Below the pieces are notes generated by a model. The model did no database searches and had not been told where the DNA came from. It saw only the letters and a program-made list of their open reading frames with translations. The position numbers were made by a program, and so were the translations under genes. DNA of 64,000 nucleotides. Origin: Fomes fomentarius (lineage: Eukaryota > Basidiomycota > Agaricomycetes > Polyporales > Polyporaceae). The DNA is taken from positions 62,001 through 126,000 of the forward strand of contig JABYQN010000002.1 of the NCBI GenBank assembly GCA_022606135.1. Direction: 5' to 3'. Each line of letters begins with the position of its first letter. Positions within the stretch are counted from its first letter, which is position 1. Positions 32,791 to 43,269 of the stretch are shown piece after piece.

Positions 32791-33999
32791 TCACAGGTTA
32801 TCGTTTAACGGGCTTACGCCCAGAGGCGTCCCCAACCTGTCCTCAAAGAAAAACCTGAGCCTTTCCACCGCGCCCCGATCCGCCATGAACTCGCTAAACT
32901 TGGTCACGTCCGTATTATGCATCTCGATGATCGGCGGGAACCCCGCGGGCGGCGTGATGTCCTTGCGCACGGGCCACGTACCCGTCGTCTTTACGTAGTC
33001 CGGATCAAGCACGAACGAGCTCAGAAGCTTCGCGCTCTCCCGGTGCGGCGCGTCCTTGAGAATACCGATCGTCTGCGGCCACGAGACGAAGTTGCCGGAT
33101 GTCGTGGGGAAGGAGAAGTTGAGCGGCGCAGCGGGTGTCAGGCCGACGGTGGTGGTGAAGGAGGCGATAAACGTGCCATTGGAGTTGGCTATCAGCGTCG
33201 CGGGGGTATTCGTGCCGCGCACGAAGCGCGGGTTCTGCTCGAGCAGTTTGTCGAACCACTCGATACCCTGCGCCTTGAATGCCAAGTTGAACGCATACAA
33301 CACGGCGTCGTCGTCATTGGGGAAGGTGAGGACGAGCTTGTTCTTGAACTCGGGTTTCAGGAAGTCTGTGAACTCGATCGGGCCAGTGCCGTTCACGAAG
33401 TTGGAGTTCCATACGGATGCCCAGTTGAAGATCAGGAAGCCGTTGTAGAACCCGTCCTCGTCTCGAAGAGCTTCAAAGATCTGGTCGAAGCCGAGCGGCT
33501 TGTAGGGAAGCAGCACGCCCTGGGACTTCCAGCGCGGGAAGTCGTTGAGTGTCTGCAGGGCGACGCTGTCGACGAATACGCTGCCGGTCGCGAGTTGTCG
33601 GTCAATCTAGATTGCGTGTCAGCACACGATAGTTGAACACTACGAAGTGCTTGTAGTAGCTCACATTGACATCGTGGTACTTGGACAGGTCGACAGTGAC
33701 ATTTAGCGTCATGCCAGGGAAACGAGCCTCGAAAGCCTGCTTCAAGTGGTCTTGTTGGTTCTTTTCGTCACTACCTCCTGCATTAGCCTACGCTGAGCCA
33801 AACCAGATCTTCCGTGAAAGTTCCCTTACCCTCCGTGCCATAGCGTGACAACGCCGCCCTCCTTCAGCGCCGCCTGGTGAATCTCATCCAGAGTACGGTT
33901 TTCGATATCGACCGAAAGGGCGTTGAAGCTGAACTGGGGGTCAAAGGCGGACACGGCAGCGGCGCCGACGAGTAGACCCAATAAGCTTAACGGTAGCAT
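32791..33999 (-). CDS. Secreted periplasmic-binding-protein-like protein
   Basis: Exons on the minus strand: 33830-33999, 33665-33770, 32791-33606, giving 363 residues. MLPLSLLGLLVGAAAVSA is a signal peptide. The mature part has LDEIHQAALKEGGVVTLWHG, an opening typical of bacterial extracellular solute-binding proteins for iron(III) or small organic ligands. It is followed by FEARFPGMTLNVTVDLSKYH, DRQLATGSVFVDSVALQTL and PNDDDAVLYAFNLAFKAQG. No ABC permease or ATPase is nearby, and fungi lack such importers, so the protein probably binds a ligand outside the cell or in the wall. Several N-glycosylation sites (NGT, NFS) fit secretion. The family in fungi is presumed to be an old acquisition from bacteria. 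Ligand unknown. Confidence 0.85.
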
Positions 34000-34539
34000 A
34001 ATGTGGGTGTCCGAGGTCGACTCTCGTAGAGATGAGAGGTTGAACTCGACGGTGGGAGCTGTGGAGCCTCGCAGGACTGTCCGCCTTTATACGTACAACC
34101 AGAACCCGATGCGATGGAGAGGCTCCTGGGAAATGGCAATAATCGAGATGTCTCTGTCCGGTGAGTGTTATAGTGTATCAGAGGAGGCCATCGCACACGG
34201 CTCGAGCTGCGGACCGCTGACGTGGGGCTGCTAGTAGAGACAGAAAGAGTGCGTGAGCAAGAGTGCCACGTTTTGGAGAGGGCCGCGAGAAAGCACCTTA
34301 GGTAGTGAGCCGTGGTTCCCATACCGTCCAGAGGCTGATTGAATCACCATGTTCTTGGTCGAGCTTTGGACAAACGCTGTCCTAGGCTTAGCGATATCAT
34401 GATGCAATTCAATGTTAGATAGTGTCAGTACTAGTACTACATAAGCAGTACTGTCAGTGTTGGGGCTAGGTTGCTCCAGCGCTTACTTTGGGAGGCCCCT
34501 TCTCCGGAGCCTTGCGGAGCATAAAAATACATGTTCGCC
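34000..34539. other. Promoter region of the binding-protein gene
   Basis: TATAAA on the minus strand at 34086-34091 is about 88 bp before the start at 33999 and is a likely TATA box. The remainder, up to the inner edge of the right duplication arm, shows no gene. A TAGTACTAGTACTA stretch lies near 34427-34440. Confidence 0.45.
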
Positions 34540-35652
34540 CTATTTCATTTCACCCGACGGCTTCGATATACTCATCTCAGACGGGGCACTGTGGGTGCGT
34601 TGACCTTATGGCGCGCCCACTCTATGAGTACCAGTGAACTGAGGAGACGTTCGTGCGCACGATGGACCTTTGGAAACCGAGTCCAGACGCATTCAGTACG
34701 TCGAATCCGAAACTTCATTGGCGTTCGAAGCAAATCTGTCCCTTGCCCAAGGCATTGACAACTGCAGCCAGAATGATGGATGATTTTTGAAGGCGAAGTA
34801 TATCAACACCTTGAGCTTAACAAAGCAATAGGGTGCTGAGGAACCTTTTGCACCATTTATGTCGATGATCAGTGATAGGATTCGATCTGTCAATGGATGC
34901 AGCCCAATAAGATGAACACGACAAAAGATGTCAAGAGTGACATCATGGTGTGATCAGACGCGGCAGACATAGCCAGCCGTTGGTTTGGATAGAACAACGA
35001 AAGATCTCGCAAATAGTAGTAGTCAACAACTTTCGGGTTCGGACCGTACAATAACAGAATGAGAAATCCACGCACCTCATTGCTTCAGGACTTCATCCCC
35101 ATGCTTCTACGTCCCAGTCTACGGTTCTCGAAGCAGCCCCGGAGTGACGGATACTATCGGACACGTCTGCGTCGTTTGTCACACAGTAGTGAAGCAACTA
35201 GTCGATGTCTTGCTGTTGTCTCGTTTTCCACAGTCATTGTGGGCGAAGCAAGATGTTACAGTACGCCGTGAGTTTGCATCATGCCGTGTAGTGCCGCAGT
35301 GTCGCACCTGAGACTTGAGGGTACGCAGCATTGTTTTGAGCCTTGACGTCATAGCTTATGCCGTTTGAGTACTAGGTTGGATGATACGGCTTGTACAATA
35401 AGTGCAGCTCGTATTGAGCAAGACTGTATTTGAGGCTATAGCGGTGCGTGTGAGAATCTGACAAACGCTATGTCATGAGGAAGAGACTAGCTGGTGGTGG
35501 AGCAGACGGCAAAGTCGACAACAAGTTACATAGAGAGAGCGCCCAAGATGCTCGGGTGCTGGGCAATTGAATGATCGACTTCCCCGACCTCACTAAGTAA
35601 GTACACACAGAGGCGGGAGATACTTACAGACTCAGGGCTTGGGATAACCCAG

Positions 35653-36685
35653 CATCAGGAAAAACTCGATTCGCGAATTATGTATAATAACATCTAAACA
35701 GAGGCATTAGGGCGTTAGACTAAAAACATAAGTCCCTTCCTAACGAGAGACCAGTATCGGACCAGTAGCAGACCATTATCCTCACAACAGGACCACCTGA
35801 TTGCACTGCTACCACTCTTTAGCACACAATTCACGGTCTGGTTCAACAGTATATTGCTTATGACATAGTACTACAGCATTAAAGTATACTATACACATAT
35901 ACACATAACTAACTACCATAACGACCTCGAGACGACTCCGAGGGCCAACCCCAGTGAATACCCTGCTGAGATATTGTCAGTACCCCTGATGCCACGAACT
36001 TGCAGATCAGAGAATGACCACACACCTGGACGAGACTTCAAGGTTCACTTGACCTACCTCTGCATCGTGACATGTACATGGGATGGATGAAGAGTGACCA
36101 GCATAGATGCACCACTCACATAGAGTTGTGACGAACTCACATAGGAGAGATGGAACTTACTTCGCGGTATTGCGAACAGACTCACCAGAATGGAAGGCAA
36201 GGAACGACGACTTACAAAGTTGCTTGACAGATCCCCGCTTATGTACCTGAGAATGATGCACCTACCTGGGCGATTCGGCTATCCCACACATGAGGCCCAT
36301 AGGTAGTCAACAGGAGTTGAGGGGTGGATCACAGAACACGCTGAATAGAGGGAAGCAAGCCAAGAGGGGAGAACTGTGGTGGTCGGACGATGGAAAAAAA
36401 GTCGAACATGGGCGACTAATGTCGCTGGCGCGACCTCGGAGGTTGCCGAAAGACTTAGGGCCGGTGCCGTTGAGACTTCGGCGTGAATCTGGGCACAACC
36501 GAATACTCATACAAGTCTGAGATTACATCTCTCGACGATGTGGGCAATTTGCAAACAATTCGAAAGACGTAGGGTACCCTTTCACTCATTTTCAAGTGTG
36601 TGCACATCCTCTGTCCCATGTTATTGCTGATATTTGTTCTGATATATAACTTATCACTAATTATGGAATGGGGTTTTTCCTGATG
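35653..36685. mobile_element. Non-autonomous DNA transposon with inverted ends
   Basis: The 1033-bp segment begins CATCAGGAAAAAC and ends GTTTTTCCTGATG. The inverted ends match over 13 bases exactly and, with a few mismatches, to about 28 bases (ATT and AATTA continue the pairing). It sits inside the right arm at a point where the left arm has uninterrupted sequence (near 5535-5545), so the left arm is the empty site. No transposase frame is present; the longest frame has 76 codons. The target-site duplication is 2-3 bp at most (CT or ACT) and is not clear, so I cannot assign a superfamily. Confidence 0.68.
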
Positions 36686-37988
36686 AGTGAACTTAGGACA
36701 CCTGTAGGACTTGCATGTCAAAGTGAAGCGCCTGTACTGATTGCATCCCACAAGAAAGGCAGGTTTTGTAGAAACGCCATGAGCCAGGGAGCGGCCGCGG
36801 CGTGAGTTCAGTCTCGTGTGGGTGAAAATCTCACCGGCACTTGATCCCTTGATGTCGCAACAGATCGAATTGGATAGTCGCAGGCTCATTTGGTGGGAAT
36901 AACGCGGCTGAGGGACTCGGAGGAATGAATAGACTCCCTGGGACGCATTCCTGAATTCTTACGGGTTTGCACTCTTGCATGCAGGCACAAGAATCCCGGA
37001 TGACGCAAGCTTTGGGTTGAGGGATCCGATCACCCGTGTGCATCTATCACGGCCTCTGTATGAATGTCACGGTTGAGAAATGTCGGGCAGCGCTAGCGAC
37101 GATGGTGCCTCCTCCAAGTTGAATATATAGTTCTCCGCCGCACGACCAAAGGAGATTCGTCATAGCGGAGAGAGGGCGGCCACACATCTCCTGCGTGCCT
37201 GTGTCAGTCGTCCAATAAGAACCTTCTCAGCGCCTTGCCCCATGTATGGCAGGGAGCCTACACGCGAGGTCATTATATCTCGGTTCGCAACGTTCCGAGA
37301 AACTTCGTTGAACGCCCGAAGCGACGGAACACCCTGGTGAAATCTCATATTTTGTACTAGTAGTCCTTACATCAATCTATACAAGGAGCTATTGCGGCAT
37401 AGTCTTACTTTAAAATAATCTCGAGAAGGCTCCCACTAAGCTCGTCTTCTCGCAGCTCCTGCCTCACCATTCAGACCATTCAGACCAAAGTCGGCGGCGG
37501 CGGCGACGGATGGATCATGTCAAATTGCCCCATCTCGGAACGGGTCAGTCTAGCTCAAGGTATGCTCCAACGTCTCGATGACGATAATGACATTCTGCAC
37601 CACATTCCGCGCCAGAGCCCAAAGGCCCAGAGAAAATGTACAAACGGATTGAGGTTTCGAGGTTTGCAGTACTGTGAGAGACCGTCCATACCAATGGCAC
37701 CACATCAAGCATTACAAGCGGCGGTCTCTTCTCTAGTCAGGACTTTATTCCCGCGGGGCATTAAGTAGGAGACACGTACTGTCCCCACAAAGTCGTCTAT
37801 TGCGATGACGTCCCGGGTGCAGTGCCTTGGTTCATGCAAGATAGATAGACAACACATTCGAGCACATATCAATTCAAAGTGTATACACACACGTTCAGAC
37901 GTTCAAATGTTCAGACTAAGTACTCCGAGATACTGCTTTCGAAGTCCAGTCACGATAAATCACGAGTTCAACGGAAATATCGGAACCT

Positions 37989-38059
37989 GGGGAAAGAGGG
38001 GGAAAAGAGGGGAGAAAAGAGGGGGAAAAGAGGGGGAAAAGAGGGGGAAAGAGGAGGGA
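37989..38059 (+). repeat. G/A-rich tandem tract (GAGGGGGAAAA units)
   Basis: About 70 bp of imperfect 10-11-bp units just 3' of the right secreted-protein gene. The same place in the left arm (about 4218-4250) has a shorter C/T-rich stretch on the plus strand, so the tract expanded after duplication. Confidence 0.75.
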
Positions 38060-38090
38060 TTGTCCATAGTCCGTATGTGACTAAGTCGAC

Positions 38091-38902
38091 TCACAGACCA
38101 AGAAGGGAGAGGAGCTGAGTAGCGCCAACAGCGCGCATGGTAGCAACGTCAGGAGTGACGAGCGGAATGAGGAGGCCAATAAGGGCGACGGAGAGAGCAG
38201 CGAGGAGCGCGTCAACCAAGCTCAATACAGCAGCGAGAAGTGCACCGACGAGCGCCCCCACATCAGCGAGGAGAGCCGTAAGGGTGGGCACGAGAAGCCC
38301 ACCGGCAGCCACGATCGTACTGAGGGAGTCGAAGATGGCCTACAAGAGATAATGAGACACAATGCCAACAATAGTGAGACGGGACACGATAGACCCCACT
38401 CACGGTGATAATCGCGGCGAGGATGGGGCCCAGGTCAGGGATCGATATTAACTCGGCGTTATTCTTGAACGGGGACGCGAGGAGGACCGACTGAGGCTGT
38501 CCAGAGAGAGCATTGAGACGGGCGATGCCGCTGTTGAGAATGCTCTTGATGTGGTTGAGGGAGGGAGAGAGGGCGTCGAACGTAGCATTGTTGGCTGTCA
38601 CAAACTCTGTTGGACATGAATTGTTATTTGTAGTACGCCATAGTCCAAGGACAAACCCAGGACTCACTGAGCGGTGCTGTGACGGGGACGAGCTGGCTGT
38701 GCACATCGGTGAGGATTGACACGATGCTATCCAGGCTAGCGCGAGGAAGGACGTCGCCAGTGACAACGCCATTCGTCGGAGCAACATGAAAAACGATGTC
38801 CTTGGCGGCAAACACACCGGCCTGCTCATTGACAAGCGGGATGGCCGAAGTGAAGGTGCCGAAAGCGATGGTGGCAAAGACAGTGAGCGAGCTGAAGAAC
38901 AT
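38091..38902 (-). CDS. Small secreted hydrophobic-repeat protein, right copy
   Basis: Paralogue of the gene at 3377-4190. Exons on the minus strand are 38668-38902, 38404-38606 and 38091-38339 (235, 203 and 249 bp), 228 residues, with the same intron phases as the left copy. The signal peptide is MFFSSLTVFATIAFGTFTSA. By eye roughly four fifths of residues match. The segments TGDVLPRA.LDSIVSILTD, QLVPVTAPLKFVTANNATFD, VGALVGALLAAVLSLV and RAVGATQLLSLLGL are nearly identical, while the start of exon 3 differs strongly (ITVPLGTVVALDG against IFDSLSTIVAAGG). Both copies are open and spliced alike, so both are probably functional. Upstream TATAAAA lies at 39007-39013 on the minus strand. Function unknown. 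Confidence 0.85.
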
Positions 38903-39006
38903 TGTGGAATGAGGCGATGGTACAGTGGGCGGAGGGGCCAAAGATTCTTGCTCGGCGAGAGAAGAGGATTCAACTCCACTGCTCAATCTCCACAATAAGA
39001 CAGAGC

Positions 39007-39013
39007 TTTTATA
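39007..39013 (-). promoter_or_regulatory. TATA box of right secreted-protein gene
   Basis: TATAAAA on the minus strand, about 105 bp before the start at 38902, in the position corresponding to the TATA box of the left copy. Confidence 0.55.
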
Positions 39014-40150
39014 TGGTGAGAGCTCGGGCGCCATAGCTGAGGCTCGCGCAACTTCGAAGGTCCATGAGTAGACAAGCGAACCGCGCAGGCCAGGGACGGA
39101 GGGATGGTTGGTGACGAAAGTTCGGTATGTCGGAAGCGGAAGACATCATGTCGTCATGTCACGGTGGAGCAAAAATTACAATGTTCCATGCTGGTCGGTG
39201 CCAACAGACGGAATCAATACTTGCCCTCGCTGAAGGGGATTGGACGGTGTAGACGTTGAGGGTTCAAGTTCTCGGAGTTAGTATAAGTACCGTGTCCAGG
39301 CGCGCGCGCTACAAGGTACATAGTAAGTGGCAACAAACGATGACAAATGATATTGGCCCATGGAGAGCATACCTGTGATTTGTTGGAGGACCACATTATA
39401 AGTCCGCGTACACGGCGATGTCGCATGGCATACTGGTATTGATCTTAGTCTTCAGTTGCTTCGGACGGACGCGCTATGGCTGGCGTGGCATCGTGTTGGA
39501 CGCTTGCAGAGAGCGCTGGGAGCCGGCGGCACCATTCTCAACTTTGAACTAGTTGGCTGAAGATATCGAACAAGCTCACATGCCCTTCTCCGACCCAGAA
39601 TCGGGCGAGAAGGGGCGGTTAACGTCCGCAAACCACGCCGCTGTACTCGGTTCCGTCCTGTCCGGTGCCAACCCGTTCTCAAACTCTCCTCTCTTCTCCC
39701 CTTCTCACATCTGTGCCATGTTGCATCCGCCTTCTTCGAAGCCGGCGATGCACTACAACTATCAAGACGCGATTAGAACGCTTGCGAGGGCATCGAGGCG
39801 ATGACAATGAGAAAGGAGGTATGTAAGCGCTTGATTAGACTCTAGACAATTTTTGGATTCCGGAATGGCGCTAGAGGCTCATGCGGGCAGACCGACTCTA
39901 CCGTCAAAACTCTGGATGACAGTCATACAACATATCAGATACGCATACCGCGGTTCAACTATCCGTGTCAATCATGCCACTTTGTCCCGCGCAATTGGAA
40001 CGTACTCGCCATGTCGTCCGCGCGTCCGATCACGCCATCGTCTCTTGTGCATGCTCGCTGTCGTGCCTCATATCCACATGCGCGAAGTACCAGTCTATGA
40101 CCCTCGCCTTCCATCATGCTGGACACTTATCTTTATCTTGCGCCCAGTAA

Positions 40151-40992
40151 CTATCAGAGCTCGATGGACTTCAATCTGACCTTTCTAGAAGGCACACTCA
40201 CTGCCGCTCGACCTTTATTTGGGGGTAGAGATTCAGGAAACATACAATGCAGCCCACGACGCGCTCGTTCCCACCTCACATGTCTTGACTACCGATCTCC
40301 ACAAGTTCTTCCTTTTTGGACTTCGTAGCTGGTCGCTCACTTGTCTCCACTTATCGACCCCTAACATCGGTATGCTCCCCCAAACCCTCTATCCTCGACT
40401 CGTGAGACTACGGCAGGGGACAAGCCTCTCTCGGTGACGTCGACGTCGCTGCGAGGTCCCGCGTGTGTGATTTCTCCCATGGGACCTGTGCTGTGCCACG
40501 GACGTCATTTGTTAAGTATTCATAGTCAACCTCATACTTATGATTGGACACAGACTTGCACAGCGCCCAGCCTCCCGAGTTCAAGGATCATAGAGTCTGT
40601 ATGTTCTATGGGTCAAGGTGGCCTGTGTGAGTGTAACTTGAAGTGTGTGGTGGCCCATGACAAGGGCCCGAAGCGCGCGCCGAATTGACACTGTTAATCT
40701 ATATGAAGATCAGGGTCGACACCAAGCTCTCGTCGAGTGCTGCTGGTTACGACGATCTGTTCATTTAGTGCACAATTAGCGGGAATGGTGATGCGGTCGA
40801 TTTATAATGAACAGCCACAAACCCCCTATATCTATGCATACCGTACTAGTGACTGTGCAGTGTTTCGCCTATGATAGTCTATAGGACTCGGCCCTTACGG
40901 TAATAAACAAGGAATCAACTAAGATGAGAGCGTCATTCAGAACACGGCTCAAATGAAGCAACATCAAGTAGTCGCCGTTGGTGTTATCGACT
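40151..40992. other. Gene-poor region beside the right arm
   Basis: Coding-like scraps occur near 40117-40330 on the plus strand (for example DFNLTFLEGTLTAARPLFGG in one frame, then DALVPTSHVLTTDLHKFFLF in the next), separated by a frame change. They may be a decayed gene cut by the arm edge. No family is recognised. The rest up to the MYND gene shows nothing. Confidence 0.25.
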
Positions 40993-42982
40993 TCAGAGAG
41001 TCCTCGCACTCTTGCATTCCATCTTATGCTTCTCCTTCCAGTGCGCCTGCCAAACGATTTCAGTCAGTCAGCTCTCTAGACCTCACCACCCACTATATAC
41101 TGAGACGACTTACCCTCTGACACTCCTTCCCACAGTAGTACCTTTGCCCACAACTCCCACAGGCCTTTAAATCATTCGGACTCCCACAATACGAACACGC
41201 CGTGTTCCCCGGATTATCCTTCCTCCTCACACTCACGCCTTCCTCCAAAACCACCCCGCTAGACCCTGGGACGGGAGTCTGCGTGATGCCTACGCCCTTC
41301 TTAAGCGTCTTCGGATCGATGCCCAAGCGCACCAGCATCTCCTTCAAAGCTTGCATGCGGTCCATCTCCGGATCCACTTCATCCTCTCGGAGACTGCTGA
41401 CGAACTTCTTGCTCGCCCATGGGAGGCTCGCCTTGCTATCAAGCGCCTCTTTCACAGCGCGACGTGTGCCCTCGAGGTCGAATGCGTCGAAGTCATACTC
41501 GAGCGGGTTCGCGGGAGGCTGCTTGCCCGCATGTAGGTAGTTGGTTGCCCCGAAGAGCACGTTGACTGCGTTGCGTTTGCCGATCGGAGAGGACGCTGCC
41601 TTGCGCAGGTAGTCGTCCCAGCTAAAGGTACCCGTCTGCTCGCCATCAGGCGGAGTACCGCCTGCACCGTCGAGCACGGCTACGGCGCCCGTGCTGTCCT
41701 CCATTGATGCTATCTCCTCGAGCTTGAAGTGGCCATTGAGTCATGTCTATGTGTACGCCAGAGAAAGCAACGACTGACTTTTATATCGACCCACCAATTA
41801 TCTCCGAAGTCGTAGTGATATCCCATCACATCTCCTGGATTCTGTAGAATATGTGCGATGCAGTACCTACAACGACAACACAGTCGACATCTGAGCGAAA
41901 TAACGATAAGCGCAAGAGAGATTTACGTACAACTCCTCGGGAATGTACTTGTAACCAGACTTGTCGAGATGCATCATGTCGACGGCATTGCAATCCTGAT
42001 GGGGGGAGGGTTCTTCAATTGCATGGAACAGCGAGGAATGGACTGGTGCATACTTTAGGCCCAAATAGTGCACCGTCCCTGTAGTCGTGGAAGACATGGG
42101 CATGTAGGTTCCGAATCCTGACGCATGGCATCGGTAGGGGGTTACTTGTCAGGCCATAGAGCTAGAGAGAAAAGGGACGAGTAAACATACCATCCCCATA
42201 GCGGGGTGATGATCTTGTCTGCAAAGACTCCCAAATGGAGACCGCCTGAAACCCGAACACGTCGCCAATAGCGGTCCATGTTAGGCACAGAATTGTAAAT
42301 CCATCTCAAAGAAATAGTGTGAGTATCATAAACACATTCAAGACGAAGCTGATGACTCACGGGAGAGAGATGTACAGTGTGTAGTCGCGCTTCGGAAGGT
42401 CTTCCAGGTCAAGCTGCCGAAGCTGCGTTACCTGCAACAGGGTCCGTGTAAGCAATATTTCTACTAGCGAAGGAAACTACATTGCCTTCTTTCCAATCAA
42501 CGCTGTAATAAACTGAATCTCTGGTGAGGGTGATGTTTCATCATATAGTGTTTGGATAGCCATCTAGACATCGATGTTAGGGAAGTACAGAGAACAACAA
42601 ATCGAGCGACCTGCCGTTCTATGACCAACGAGCATGCCGTCAACATCGCGTATTCCTCGACGATCGTGCTAAAATGACCGTAAGAAGAGAGGCCAGACTC
42701 GGAGTAGAGAGATTATCACTGGATAGATTCCCCAAGAGTCAATAAAGTTCCTGCCTCGCCTGGGCGTGAAGGTGAGGGGATCTGGTGCACTAGTGTTATA
42801 GAGCTAATAAAAGCCAAGAGGGGTGTCGCCGTACCTTGCCAGAATATTTCATCGCAGCCCGCACCGTCGTCGCGTGGATGGAACTTGACGAATTCTGGGG
42901 CTTTGAACTCGCCCCGAGGTGTCCGACGGCGCGGGTCAGTATCACCGTTGTTGCCAGACCTTCGCGTTCTGCGCGCGCTCAT
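40993..42982 (-). CDS. pRiA4b ORF-3-like domain protein with C-terminal MYND finger
   Basis: Eleven exons on the minus strand: 42835-42982, 42720-42759, 42611-42668, 42486-42563, 42361-42431, 42191-42304, 42054-42117, 41931-41995, 41779-41866, 41114-41722, 40993-41046, giving 462 residues. The middle matches the plasmid pRiA4b ORF-3-like fold: YWRRVRVSGGLHLGVFADKI, NLHAHVFHDYRDGALFGP, YHYDFGDNWWVDIKLEEI and LDGAGGTPPDGE. The C-terminus is a complete MYND zinc finger: CSYCGSPNDLKACGSCGQ, then YYCGKECQRAHW and KHKMEC. MYND fingers bind proline-rich partners; the ORF-3 fold has no known activity. Intron 4 fits phase only if it uses a GC donor (AAG|GCAATG), making it a GC-AG intron. The role is probably protein-protein interaction in nucleus or cytosol. 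Confidence 0.85.
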
Positions 42983-43186
42983 CGTGTCCCTGTTCTTGCC
43001 AAAGCTGTCGTGATCGTCGTGGTCGTCGTCGCAGTTATCGTCAACGTCGCGATCGTCGGCTAATAGTAAGAGGATGGTGGCGTCTCTCTCATATACGCCC
43101 CACGTGACCGTATCAAGGAGGCTTCATATCGAATTCAAGGCTTCTTTCGGCCACGCCCTCGACGGCCTTCCCATCGACCTCCTCAA

Positions 43187-43251
43187 CACCGACGTCCTCA
43201 GCACCGACGTCCTCAGCACCGACGTCCTCAGCACCGACGTCCTCAGCACCG
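43187..43251 (+). repeat. 15-bp minisatellite, 4.3 copies
   Basis: Four perfect tandem copies of CACCGACGTCCTCAG plus a partial fifth. It ends 18 bp before the ATG of the histidine phosphatase gene, so it probably lies in the 5' leader. It is open in frames on both strands, which creates spurious reading frames. Confidence 0.92.
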
Positions 43252-43269
43252 TTGGCGACATAAAGAACG

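Larger units (their letters stand above)
34540..40150 (-). repeat. Right arm of inverted segmental duplication
   Basis: Inverted, diverged copy of about 2160-6430 (block pairs are listed under the left arm). It is longer because of a 1.03-kb insertion (35653-36685), an expanded G/A-rich tract (37989-38059) and smaller indels. It carries the paralogue of the left-arm secreted-protein gene. The inner edge fades near 34540 and the outer edge stops abruptly near 40150, at the shared sequence GCCCAGTA. The arms enclose about 28 kb. Confidence 0.88.

Noticed and set aside
2160..40150. The inverted arms as an assembly error
   Set aside because: The arms differ by many substitutions, indels, a repeat expansion and a 1-kb insertion; an assembly duplicate would be nearly identical.
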